The notes under the pieces were generated by a model, which was given only the letters and a program-made list of their open reading frames with translations, was not told the origin of the DNA and ran no database searches. From Chondrus crispus (taxonomy: Eukaryota > Rhodophyta > Florideophyceae > Gigartinales > Gigartinaceae), in assembly GCF_000350225.1 (NCBI RefSeq), contig NW_005179046.1:416945-480944 (forward strand): 64,000 nucleotides of DNA, in the 5' to 3' direction. Both the position numbers and the translations under genes were made by a program. This document shows, piece after piece, positions 53,070 through 63,451 of the stretch. The first letter of the stretch is position 1. Each line of letters opens with the position of its first letter.

Positions 53070-53090
53070 ACTTGTACACGTCGCCTACAT

Positions 53091-54357
53091 ACGGTCCGGC
53101 GCGTGTCCGAGTACAGTACATGTGAATTAAAAGTACAACAAGTATTTCTCACAAGAGACATGTACTTACGTCAGTATTCAGTGTATGCGTCACGCTGTAT
53201 GCGACCCTTGCATCAGCATGCGCCGTTGTACTACACTCTCGTCAGCATGCGACGTTGTACTGTGCTCTCGTTATGGTGCGCCGTTGGATGCAAGTTGATG
53301 ACAGTACTCGTGTGATTCACATCGGATATCACGTCAGATGTGTAGAAAGTCTGGATGCACATTGTTGCTACCCGTCATAGTTGTCTGGCAGTGTGTACCG
53401 AAATTAGTAAGGTACGAAACAAGGGCATGTATGGGGACTGAGATATGACAGGACTTAGCGTTGTTGGATATAGAGAGATGCCAAGTTGTTCATTGTGCAA
53501 GAATATATTCTGTCATGTCTGGATGCAGATTAGTAAGGTTTGAAACGATTGCATGCATAGGGCCATGGTTTACAGTCACTCGAAATGTGTAGAAACTGTT
53601 GTGCACTGATAGTCAATAGTCAATTCGTAAGGTGGAAATAGAACAGTGTGGACGGGCCAGAAGAGGACCGCGCTTGGTCGCGCATATGGTGAGTACGGTT
53701 TACCAGGTGCCAAAGTAATGGGATAGTGTAACACTCAAAGTGTATAAGTATCGCCGAAAGACGGCTCCAAGTAAACCTCGGTACCAACTCCTTCACTCAC
53801 ACACATCAACCTGCCCTCTTTCTCTCCCTTGCCCATCTGAACCTACTATTAGGTTATGGGCCCAGTCCCTCGCTGTCGTTTCACTGCATGAGTCTGCCGT
53901 TCTCGTTCCGTTGTTTCTGCCGTCGTTGTCGCTGTCGTTTTCGCTGCCGTTTCTCGTCGTTCTTTCCGCTGGTCTTCTCGCTGTCGTTGTCGCTCTCGTT
54001 CTTGCCGTCTTTCTTGGTTTTGGTTTTCGCTGCTGCTGTCGTTCTTGCTCTCTTGTGTGAATTGGTTTTGGTCATCGCCCCCGCTGTCTTCGTTGTCTTC
54101 GTTCTTGGTTTGGCTTTTGTTCTTGCTGCGGTTCTTGCTGGTGTCTCTGTCTTTGGTCTTCGTCTTCGTTTCCGCTCCCGCTACCGTCGTCGTCGTCAAT
54201 CTGGCATTTGGTTTTTCTTCGTTCTCTCATGCAAAGTAGTTTTTGAGTTTCTTTCCATTTCCTACACATCTAAGTGATTGTCTTTGCACGTTTTGGTGGT
54301 TCTTAAGAGCAATAATTCCAAAATCTGTTACTGACGATTATCTTCATATTCCTTATT
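53091..54357. other. Low-complexity region, no gene
   Basis: 53150-53760 is moderately AT-rich with no ORF. 53895-54215 is a degenerate TCGTTN/TTCTCG repeat that gives long Arg/Ser- or Leu/Phe/Val-rich frames on both strands. I regard these as artefacts of composition. Confidence 0.45.
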
Positions 54358-54387
54358 GTGAATACCTGTTTTTACGGGGTTGTGTTA

Positions 54388-54900
54388 GATCTGGATTTAG
54401 TACCGGTGCGCTCTGCGCCTGGGAAGCTGGTCACCGGTCGAACGGTTCGGACATCGGAGGTCGTATCCGTTGAGGTGCTTGAGCCTGAGGATCAACCTTC
54501 GCCTCGGCTCGCGCTTCCGGGTCCGTCCTCGAGTTGCGCACCATATAGGATTCCTCGTATTCCGCGCTCTGTTCCCGCACCAATAAAGAGAACTACGCAT
54601 GGACTTTCTGCTCGGAAAGCGGCTGTTCTCGCGGATAAAGAGTTTAAGCGTGAGCGCAAGAGGAATCGTAAGGTGTGCCCGCGGTATAAGCGGTATTGTA
54701 AAGTGTGCGGCGTTAGTGGCAATAGTGCGAAGGCCTTTTACGACCACATTCAGTCTAGGTCTCATCGCATTCAAGTTGCCAACGCTAAGGAGACTCCGCG
54801 TTGTATCCCTTGCAATCGCGTCTTTGAGTCTCACGGGCACCTCAAGTGCCACGAGAACGGTGCCGCACACTTAAAGGTAGTTTGTGAACAGAATAGTTAG
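54388..54900 (+). CDS. Protein with two U1-like C2H2 zinc fingers, 5' end unresolved
   Basis: The open frame (from about 54358) has no ATG; the true start must be an upstream exon, a non-AUG codon, or lost. A basic region (KEFKRERKRNRKVCPRYKRY) precedes two fingers: CKVCGVSGNSAKAFYDHIQS with SHRIQ, and CIPCNRVFESHGHLKCHENG with AAH. The CxxC...HxxxxxH spacing is the U1/matrin-type C2H2 seen in RNA-binding and splicing proteins. It stands 150 bp before a copia gag and could be host or element-borne. Confidence 0.45.
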   Translation, partial: DLDLVPVRSAPGKLVTGRTVRTSEVVSVEVLEPEDQPSPRLALPGPSSSCAPYRIPRIPRSVPAPIKRTTHGLSARKAAVLADKEFKRERKRNRKVCPRYKRYCKVCGVSGNSAKAFYDHIQSRSHRIQVANAKETPRCIPCNRVFESHGHLKCHENGAAHLKVVCEQNS

Positions 54901-55051
54901 GGATTTCATCCAAATAAATTCACATATCTGTTCGCAAATTTCTCCTAGTGCAACTTCATAGTAATCATATCGAACTTCTTAGACACGTGGGCTTGCCATT
55001 GTGTTGACTATCGGTTGACGGCTTGGGATCCCCGAACGGATTTTCGAATAC

Positions 55052-56038
55052 TTGAAGTTTATTTGCACTAAAATGGAAGATCAAGGAGGAGGAGGATCCA
55101 TCAGAATCGACAAACTGACGGACTCCAACTTCTACGTGTGGAAGCAGAAAATACAACTTCTGCTTGCTCTACGTGATGTTGACCAATACATCGTTGAGGG
55201 AAGAGTTCCAAGTGAGGAACGCGCGGAAGAGCGTAAGAAGTGGATCAGAGGTGACAGTAAAGCTAAAGCACTGATTGGTCTCTCCCTATCAGATGAGCAT
55301 CTTGAGCATGTACGTGATGTTGATACTGCTCATGAGATGTGGGAAGCTATTGTCAACGTGTTTGAGAGGCACACTTTGCTGAACAAACTAGCTGCACGTC
55401 GTGAGTTCTACACTGTGAAGATGCTTTCCGGTGAAAAGGTGCTTGCATACATCAATCGTGTCAAGCAGCTGGCAGCCATCCTCAAGTCAATGAGCGTAAA
55501 CATCGATGACAAGGAGATGGCCATGGCAGTGCTCAACGGTCTGCCTGCTCGTTTCGAGGCTCTCATCGTTGCACTTGATGCTCACGGTAATGAGGAAAAG
55601 ATATTCAGTTTGGACTTTGTGAAAAGTCGTCTGCTGCAGGAAGAGCAACGAGCAAACATGAAGTCTAGCTCCTCACAGACATCGGCTCTGGTTAATCGTG
55701 CCCCGAACAATCGGGACATAAACGATTACAAATGCACGAACTGCGGTCATACAGGCCATACGGCAACCCGCTGCTGGGGAAAGGATTTGAATGGGCGTCG
55801 CCCGGCTTCTCCTAGCGGATATAAAACGCGTATGTCTCAGCGGAAACAATCTGCATTTGTCACACAGAAACCTGATCTCGACATGGTTCTAAACAGCGTC
55901 TACTTCACATGTCTGATGTCGAAAGCTTCGCACACGAACGATCTGGAGATGTCGCCTTCGTGGCTCGTAGATTCAGCTTGTACAGCTCATATTACATATG
56001 ACCGATCTTTGTTTGCGACGTATGAGCCACTTCAATCC
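55052..56038 (+). mobile_element. Ty1/copia element, Gag and start of protease, interrupted
   Basis: Gag starts at ATG 55073 (MEDQGGGGSIRIDKLTDSNF). It has the UBN2/retrotrans_gag core (NFYVWKQKIQLLLALRDVDQ, AHEMWEAIVNVFERHTL, LAAILKSMSV, VLNGLPARFEALIVAL), one CCHC knuckle CTNCGHTGHTATRC, and the start of the aspartic protease SWLVDSACTAHIT (Asp-Ser in place of Asp-Ser/Thr-Gly context). Family A element R begins at 56039, so the rest lies beyond R, outside the window. The 5' LTR is not clearly visible. Confidence 0.85.
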
Positions 56039-56661
56039 TGTCGCATAAACACCCCACACACGGCGGACGGGTGTTCGCAATGTTCGGCGGAAGACCCCGG
56101 ATCGGCGTACCGAGGGTCTTGAACCAACCAACGCCACCGTAAGCGGGCCGGTAGCGGGTGGTAGAGCGTGGTCGGCGGGGACGCGCGCGTAGCCAAGCGG
56201 TTCGACGCCTCGACGCCCCGGAGCAGTACCGGTTGACGATCCGGTACTGACGGGCGGAGGCGGATCGCAGCTCGCCTGGGTGTCGTGCGCGTCCACTATC
56301 CGCTCGGTGGTGACTACTCCCGGAACGGCGGTGTGAGTAGAGTAAGCTGGGTGGTCGACCGTCGGTGGAGGGTTGCCTAGCTTGGTCCTCTCCGCCGGCG
56401 GTCGCTCCCTATATTTATTGTACAAGTTAATTAACCGTCTACAGTACAGTACGGACTGTACTGTAGTCGGCTTACTGTAGACAGTGGGGGCCGAGCCGCA
56501 CTGTAACGCTGTCAGCCGTCGGAGCTGCTACACGTGGGGTACACGTGTTGGAGCGCGCGCGCTGTAAGGTATGCCCGCGCACGCTGTAAGGTCCGTACCT
56601 TACAGCGTTAGATCTAATTCTAAATCTAAAATATAGTACAGTAGTCGGCGGTTATGCTACA
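56039..56661 (-). repeat. 3' LTR of element R
   Basis: 623 bp; on the minus strand TGTAGCATAACCGCC...GTTTATGCGACA. TATA-like segment ACAATAAATATAGGG. The polypurine tract abuts its 5' end. Very similar to the solo LTR at 51942-52570. Confidence 0.9.
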
Positions 56662-56699
56662 CGGCCCCCCCCTCAAGCGTGAACGTCCTCGTTCACGTG
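56662..56699 (-). repeat. Second polypurine-tract repeat of R, next to 3' LTR
   Basis: On the minus strand: GTGAACGAGGACGTTCACGC, TTGAGGGGGGGGCCG, then LTR. Repeats the pol-end unit at 63416-63451. Confidence 0.75.
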
Positions 56700-59150
56700 C
56701 GTGAGTAAGGAGGGGAGGTCCTTTCCCTTCATCGTTACGACCGCCTTGTCTCTTTTGCCCTGCGCCGCGCTTGTCCCAATTCATTCAGTCCAACCCCGGC
56801 CTCCGAGCGGCCCGGCCTTGTAGTCTTCCGCCCTGCGACTAAGGCGTCGTTTGTGAACTCGCTGCAGCGGCTTGTCATTGCCGCGCCGCCGCACTCGTCC
56901 GCGTGCCGTCTGCAGCTCCTCGTTGCTGCTCGCCCCATCGTTCTCTGCTTCCATGCGCTTTTCCGGTTACGCTGATTCCTTGAGACTTTACGAGCAACTT
57001 TTCTCTCTCCTTCGTCTCGTCCTCCTGCGTAAACCTCCCCCAGGGCTTTCTTGTCTGCCCTCGAAGCGAGACGGCCGGATTTCGCGCAACGAATGTGCGA
57101 CCGAATCGAACTGTTTTACCTGTTTGCCTCCCCGCAACCGCCGGTGTTGGCGTCGAAAACAACGTCGGTGGTGTTACACACCAAGTATTCACGGCTCTGC
57201 TGATACGTGGTCGGATCGAGGAGCACGTCCATGCCCCGCCGCGAGAGTTTCCGCATTCGCGCTGCTCCTTAGTGGTCCCCCCCTTTCTGCACGTCGCGGC
57301 TGCTTTTTGCGAGCTACTGCACGACGCGAGCGGGGTGCAGTTCGAAGCGTGGTGCGGCCGCAGGGGCCTGTATCGGTGTACGATGCGATCCGGTATGCCT
57401 GTTGTCCACCCTCGGGTGGAATACGTGTCTCTCAGAAGAGGGGAGGGTTGAGCGTCGTCCGAGGTCTGCAACGCCACGGTACATCGGCGCTTGGTACCGA
57501 ATTCGACCGCTCCACGCGACCGGGCCGCGGGTGGTCAGGGTCCGTTCCCGCCGTATTGCGTGGAGCTCCTCGTCCAGTCGTGCCCGGATCCCGCGTCTCC
57601 CCTGTCCTCCAGCATCGTGGCACTCGCATTTCCCCGTTTCACTCCAAGTAGACCTACGTTCGCAGCTTAACGACCGCCATGCCAGCTCCTCCCACGCATT
57701 GACGTGCACGCTGGCCTGCCCGGAGCGCCCTGCGTGCGCGTGGCTGTCCAGCGCTGCGTGTGCGCCTCAGCCCCCTTGACGTTCCCCAAAAAATCGCCAA
57801 AAAATGGCAAGCTTTCCCGCGAAAGTTTTTCCGGCAAAAAATTCGCAGGGCAGTCCGTGATGAGTGCGCGTTCATGCATTGACCAAATTCGTTTTGCGCG
57901 CGCGGCGGGTCCGCGCATTCCTCCCGCTCACCCGCTTCAGCCTCACCTGACACCTCCGATATCGCGTCTTCTCCCTTACGGACATCTCTTTCATGCTCAC
58001 TCCTTGCGCTTGGTGATGGATGGATGGAAGGCCTCTCTCGGGGCGAGAGGGTGTTCGTGCCGAGCGGGCAGTCGACGAGCGGCTCTGCGCGACCGACGCT
58101 GGTGGCCAGACGCATGAACGAGCGCAGCGATAGGGTCTCCTCGTGCGCCAGCGTGGCCGAGATGGCGAGGGGTGTTCGAGCGTGGCTCAGCGTGCACGTC
58201 ATCGTAACGGCAGCGGCACGGCAGCAGCGACGTTACGGGAGCCGTCGGCAGCCGCTGAGATCGATAGGGTTGCGACTCATCCCTCGCACTTGTCCGGGAT
58301 CACCGTGGCAGCGACAGCTGAGCGTCGCCCGGGGGCATTGGGAGGTCAGCGCCACAGGGGTTGTCCTTCCGCCCCGATTACGTGGTCATGCCCCTTGACG
58401 ACCCATTCTCACTCACGTCCCTTCCGTTTGGCGGCGCGACGAGTAGTCGGCGCGTTGGGCGCGTCGCGCGAGAGCACGCAGGATGCGCACCGTGTTCTGG
58501 CGCCGGGGGAGGGGCCTTCGCGGGCCTCGACTGCCGTAGGGTCGCCGTAGTTACGCGTGATCCTTCTTTTCAATCCTGGCCGAGGACGCGATAAAACTAC
58601 TTCTTTCGCGCGCGCGACGGAGGCGGGCGCCGAGGTCGCCGCAACGCAGATGCCAGCGTCCTTCGTGGGCGTCGTTGGAAAACTTCGTTCTTCCCCGCGC
58701 ACGGGGAGCGGGAGAAGAAGCCAGCCATCCGCGCTCTGGCAGCGCGGGGGTAGTTTCTTGCTGACGGTGAGGACCGAGGCTCCTTCGTTCGGGAGTACGT
58801 ACGGCTTCCTCGCGCGTCGCCACGTCGTCTGACTGCTCGTACGGCGTAAAGAGATCGCCGCCTGTAGTAGATACACATCAGCGCACCGACATGACCTCGC
58901 CGCCGGAGTCGCAGTTCTGGTGGGGCGTCTCGACGGTGACCTCACTAACGGCGAGGTGTCCGCAACCAGGGGTGGGCGGGGCTGGTGCACCGCTGTCTGA
59001 CCCGTGGGCCGCCCCGTGGAGCTCCTACCGCCGTGGTTGCCCTCCGTAATTCGTTCTATTTTTAGACCGGACGGCGGTGAGTAATGGAGCCGACCGGTGT
59101 CTTTCCGCCGTATGACCCCGGTGGAGAGCCGTTGCTCGCGCCCCTGCTTT
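56700..59150. other. Accessory region of R with conserved AT-rich block
   Basis: GC-rich with overlapping frames but no recognised protein. 57781-57930 is the AT-rich block shared with A2 (CCAAAAAATCGCCAAAAAAT, then GGGCAGTCCGTGATGAGTGC). The remainder shows no similarity that I can see to the A2 cargo. Confidence 0.45.
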
Positions 59151-59722
59151 CGTGGTTCCATCATCGTCATCCTGTCTTCTCCTCTGGCGTCCTTTTCCGC
59201 GGCTTCTCTCACTAATAAAGGGCATATTCCTCCGAAAAACATCATGGTCACACCTCACCCTCCGTCGCGGGCCGGCGTGCCTCCTCCCGCCTCATCGAGG
59301 CCGGGAGAAGGTCCTTCTTCGACACCCCCTGCCTCTTGCGGGGCGCTCGCCCGAAGTGACCATCCCGTCTTCGCCGCCGAGGGCTTTCCAGAAGACCCGT
59401 CCCTCTCGTCTCTCAACGATCTCGGCGGAAGTGGGGGCTCCCGTCACCGAACAGCTCTCCGGTTCCCCAAGCAACGCCGCCGCTGGGTCAGCAAGTTCAC
59501 CGATCGTCGCCGCCCGTGCCTCCCCTCCGTCCGGGGCACACGAAATTCACGGGGGTTCCGACATGGTTCCGTCCCGGTCGTTGGGTTCGCCGCGGTGCCT
59601 CGTCCCCCGCGCGGGTGAGACCCGTCCCGGCGTGCCGCACAGTACGACTAAGTTGTTCGGCGCTGCCGCCGACCAGTCCGCGCCTCTTTCCCTGAGCGGA
59701 CTGCGGTTCTCGTGGGCTCGTC

Positions 59723-61231
59723 ATGCCCGTACACACGTCACTGTTTCCGAAATCCTCCTCCGGACGGAGTTGCGTCCCGATCTTGCGCGCGTCCGCAAGA
59801 TCAGCGAGGCAGGACATGTCGAGCAGGCCTCCGCTGCTCTCGCCCGTCTCATGGCGGGGGGGGGCCGGGGCCGGCTACCAAGTTCCCGACGAGATTGAGT
59901 GCGAACGCACCTTCGTCTACAACATCGCCGAGGTTGACTACGTCGATCGTATGGCTTCGGCGATTCTCCAACCCGGCGGAGGGGGTTCGTCGGAGTTCGT
60001 CGTTGCCGAGGTTGCGGGGCTCTACGTTTGCCCCCGACCGTATGCCTTCTCGAAGCCGTTGGTGGCGCTTCAGAAATCGGCTTGCGCCTTGATGCGCATC
60101 CATTCCATCGCCGTTGCCCATCTCGACTGGTCAGCGTACCGTCGTGCCGACGAGAAGGATGGGCGCGTGTTCCGTTCAGCGTGTTTCGAACACGGACTGT
60201 CGCCTGCGGATTTCCTCTCTCTCCCGGCGGTGGTACGGGACTCCTCTCCTTCTTTGGGAGTCCACCCGCTTTTACCGTACGTTCTTAAATATTTTGCGTT
60301 CGCGTTCTCGGAGAGGGGACACCCGGCGTACGCGTGTCTTGTGTCGAACTGCAAACGCGAGTGGGCGTGGGCGGTGTGTAACGCCGTGAGCACTGAGTTG
60401 GGAGTGAACGGCAGGGTGTTCCTCCAACCTCCTTCAACATTAGACTTCCTGGAGAGGGTAACATCTGGGCTCCCCCGGGTGTCTCTAAACCCTTCCGACA
60501 GGGAGTTCACGCACGTCGTGTGGACTTATTCCGCCGTCGTGGACCTCCTCCGCCGCGCCGGGGAGGTGGGGGATCATACCCATCGTCCGTGGACCGATTT
60601 TTCCACTAGAGAACGGAGCGTCTATTCGTTGTACGACTTCCGCGCAGACGCGTTCTTGGCGCAGTCCGTCGTGGGGGCCTCTTCGCACGGATCGGCGGGG
60701 CTCCGTAGTGGCGTGGGTTCCGGCGCCCGGTCGGCACGTTGCAAACGTTATCGGGATCTGGACGCCGAGTCCCCGGTACAGTTTGCCGTGAGTTCGAACC
60801 CGTTCCGTGCCGCCACTCCGCGCGCCGCCGACGTTCCTTCTCGGGGTAGTCGTGCCCCGGCTGAAACGTTGCCCGTCCCGCCACTCCGTCCGGTGGAGGG
60901 CAGTCCCTCGTCGGGCTCGATCATTGACCATATTATGACCCCGGACGAGCTCGGGGCGGTTCCCGACGTCTTGCGCGCCTTGGGGCCTTCTCGAGATCGT
61001 ACTTGGTCCGTCGGCGCGTTACTCAGTACCATGGCGCGCTGGTACTTTGCCCGTAGCGACGAGGCTCGCCGCCTCGAAGATGAACGCGAAGCGTACGCGT
61101 CACACTACCACCTGGTTCAGAGGGACATGGAGGCTCTTCGCGCCGATTCTACCCGTAGTTCTCAAACCATCGCACAAATCAGCGCCGACCGCGATCGTTA
61201 TCGCGCTGAGCGTAACGAGCTCCGCGCGTAG
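59723..61231 (+). CDS. Antisense accessory ORF of element R
   Basis: 502 residues from ATG 59723; another protein-like frame just upstream (to about 59880) suggests the gene may begin earlier with one break, and I leave it there. Homologous to the ORF at 2-1051: RPWTDFSTRERSVYSLYDFR, CKRYRDLDAE, FARSDEARRLEDERE, ISADRDRYRAERNELR. The N-terminal 300 residues, absent from the window for A1, include YNIAEVDYVDRMASAILQPG and YVLKYFAFAFSERGHPAYAC. The C-terminus looks like coiled coil. Not a family I know. No membrane segment or enzyme motif seen. Confidence 0.6.
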   Translation: MPVHTSLFPKSSSGRSCVPILRASARSARQDMSSRPPLLSPVSWRGGAGAGYQVPDEIECERTFVYNIAEVDYVDRMASAILQPGGGGSSEFVVAEVAGLYVCPRPYAFSKPLVALQKSACALMRIHSIAVAHLDWSAYRRADEKDGRVFRSACFEHGLSPADFLSLPAVVRDSSPSLGVHPLLPYVLKYFAFAFSERGHPAYACLVSNCKREWAWAVCNAVSTELGVNGRVFLQPPSTLDFLERVTSGLPRVSLNPSDREFTHVVWTYSAVVDLLRRAGEVGDHTHRPWTDFSTRERSVYSLYDFRADAFLAQSVVGASSHGSAGLRSGVGSGARSARCKRYRDLDAESPVQFAVSSNPFRAATPRAADVPSRGSRAPAETLPVPPLRPVEGSPSSGSIIDHIMTPDELGAVPDVLRALGPSRDRTWSVGALLSTMARWYFARSDEARRLEDEREAYASHYHLVQRDMEALRADSTRSSQTIAQISADRDRYRAERNELRA

Positions 61232-63415
61232 CGGGCTGCGTCCGGTATTACACGTTCGACGCCGCAGGAGGCAACGCCTCCCAGCCGTCGCCCATTACTG
61301 CGTGATCCCTATGCCCACTTGGGGTCCGTGCCCCAATCCGTCGGCGGCCTCGCGGCAAGTGGCGAGATGGTTGGCGGTAGTCCCCACGGTTCGTCGGTCG
61401 CAATGCCCGCTCTCGCAGATGTGAGCGCCGCCGTGCCGCGCCATTCCGACTTCTATCTCCGATCGTCCTTCGGGTACGAAACGGCGGGACCTGGAGGAGA
61501 AGCCAGTCGTTGACCCTCTCTTCGTAGTAGCCGCGGTTCTGTCCTCTCCTTAGCCCGATAAACGGACCCGTTCGTCTCCCCTACCGATTTAGTTTCCTTT
61601 CCCTTCACGTCGTCCGAGCTCTCCACCCGTCGGAGTCATCACTACTCCCTCGTCTCTGCCCCTGCGTTGGGGTGTGAGTGTCCCACAACCGAAGGGTCGG
61701 TTTGGGCGGACTACCGTGGTAGTTACGCCGACACCCTCCCCAAGGACCCGACGAGGGGCTGCAATTCATCGCCGTCCTTGCCCGCTCTTCCAACACAGGT
61801 ACGGGGCTTCGGCGCTCCGTCTCGCGCACTGGCGACTTTCCGTTTCCGGGAGGCGATTGCCTCGTCTAGTTCGCGTCGGTCGGTGCTCCCGAGCGGGCAA
61901 AGAGAGAGGGAGAGAGGGGTCCAGCGCAGGGGCGATTTTGACGAGCTCCCATTCGCCGAGACGTCTCACCATACTGAGGGAGCTCGTCCCGAGGGGTACA
62001 ATTTGACGAGCTCCTATTGGATGAGGGGTTCGTGCGCATGGCCGCAGGGGTCCTTCCGTATTTCTGCTATGTCCGCCGTGTCTGCCTGGGAGCGAGGCGA
62101 GCGGTCCGGTCTTCATCTCCAGTGGCTACCGGCTCGTTGTGTACATGAACCTCGCCGGCGAGAATCCTGTATTGCGAGGAGCCTGGTACTCCCCGCAGGG
62201 GCGTCGCCCTACTGACGTACTGTGGTCGCGGATAGGCCGACCCGTTCTTCCGCATGAGACCCTTTCCCTGGGACGCTGGGTACTCCGCGGGACTAGGGCG
62301 ACTCGGTGAGGTCAACGGTACGACCTTTCCCGCGTGTCCGGAAAACTCCGCTGTGCTGCCGGACAACTTCCGCCAGTCTCCTACCGCGTCTGTAGTCCGC
62401 GGCGCGCACGGTGCGTTAGTCCCGTAGTAATCATATGTCCGTGTCCTTTTTCATTCCCTTCCAGCGCGCGTTCTGCCTGGTTGTGCCGCCATGTCGAGCG
62501 GAGGGAAGATGTCGTCGACCAAGGACCCGTAACCTCTCGTGCATTCTTCCGGCTGCTTTCTCCGTCGTACTCCCCGGGGGAGGGGTGAGGCCGAGTCCCG
62601 TATTGAACGAGTAGCCCTCTCCCGGGTTTGTATCGACCGCCGCGACCGTAACCGACTCCAGCGACGATCGCATTACTCACTCGCGTGCTTCGCTAACGGG
62701 GCGAGAGCGCGAGTGCTCAGCGGCTCGTTTTCTTTGGGGTGTCCCTCGCCGTCGGCGCGAGGGCATATCATTCCAGATTGAACTTGTCAGCGTGGCAAGT
62801 GTTCTTCCGTCGGAGTTCGCTTTGGCGGCGGTTGTGGAGCTGTACGGGGAGTCAACGGCGCGGCCACTGTATGGGGCGCACGGGAACTTTCGTTGTGTCG
62901 GGTTTTCGTGGGGGAGTTGACGTGGACGATTGCCCTCTGTTTCTACGACGGCGTCGTTGCCAACGTTGGTCGCGGGTTCGTGAGAGCGAGCTGTGAGGGG
63001 ATGATGCGGGCATAACGCTCGGCTAATTCCCCACTTCGGTATGGGGGCGAGTGTCGGGCGATTTTCGATTGCTTTTGGCCCACGTGTGCTGGACGCGCAC
63101 GTAACGCACGTGCTGTCCGCCGTCCGGTGTCATTTTCCACCGTTAATTTTTCGATATTCTAGGGGGACGGTGGCGGTTTGGTGGCGATACCGGCTTCTGA
63201 GGCACGAGCAGACAGTTCCTTTTTGCTTGCACATCGGATCTCGGATCCCGTGTGCACTTGTCACTTCCCATGCGCATTCACTTAACAAGTGCATGCGGTC
63301 GCTGCGCGCCTGGTCCTTCTCCTCAGGGGTCGGCCCCTCGTTGTGTCCTTGCGTAGACCCCCGACCTTTCCGACCGCGAAGGGGGGGTAATTTATCCAGT
63401 CGACGGAGCGGTTGA
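61232..63415. other. Accessory region of R between antisense ORF and pol end
   Basis: GC-rich; corresponds in position to 1052-3101 of A1. Many short frames in all phases, none convincing. One hairpin-like unit resembling the A2 array (CCCTCGCCGTCGGCGCGAGGG) at about 62744. Confidence 0.45.
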
Positions 63416-63451
63416 GGGGCCCCCTCCTTAAGAGTGAACGTCCGCGTTCAC
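63416..63451 (-). repeat. Pol-end polypurine-tract repeat of R
   Basis: On the minus strand GTGAACGCGGACGTTCAC, TCTTAAGGAGGGGGCCCC, followed by CAACCG as in A1 and A2. No LTR follows here; the LTR-linked copy is 6.7 kb away at 56662-56699. Confidence 0.75.

Larger units (their letters stand above)
47778..53090 (-). mobile_element. Ty3/gypsy element, family B, old and interrupted
   Basis: On the minus strand: RT start at about 53069, RT/RNase H/integrase down to about 49653, an accessory region with an antisense ORF (48419-49528), a polypurine tract near 47965-47977, and a putative short 3' LTR 47778-47964. Gag, protease and the 5' LTR are not recognisable. It is split by a family A LTR at 51942-52570. 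It has several breaks, so it is older than the family A insertion. Confidence 0.75.

Noticed and set aside
53849-54277. Lys/Glu/Gln- or Leu/Phe-rich ORFs on both strands
   Set aside because: Composition artefact of a degenerate TCGTTN repeat.
56872-57651. 259-codon plus-strand ORF in element R
   Set aside because: Overlaps a 200-codon minus-strand frame; not shared with A1 or A2, and no protein-like features.
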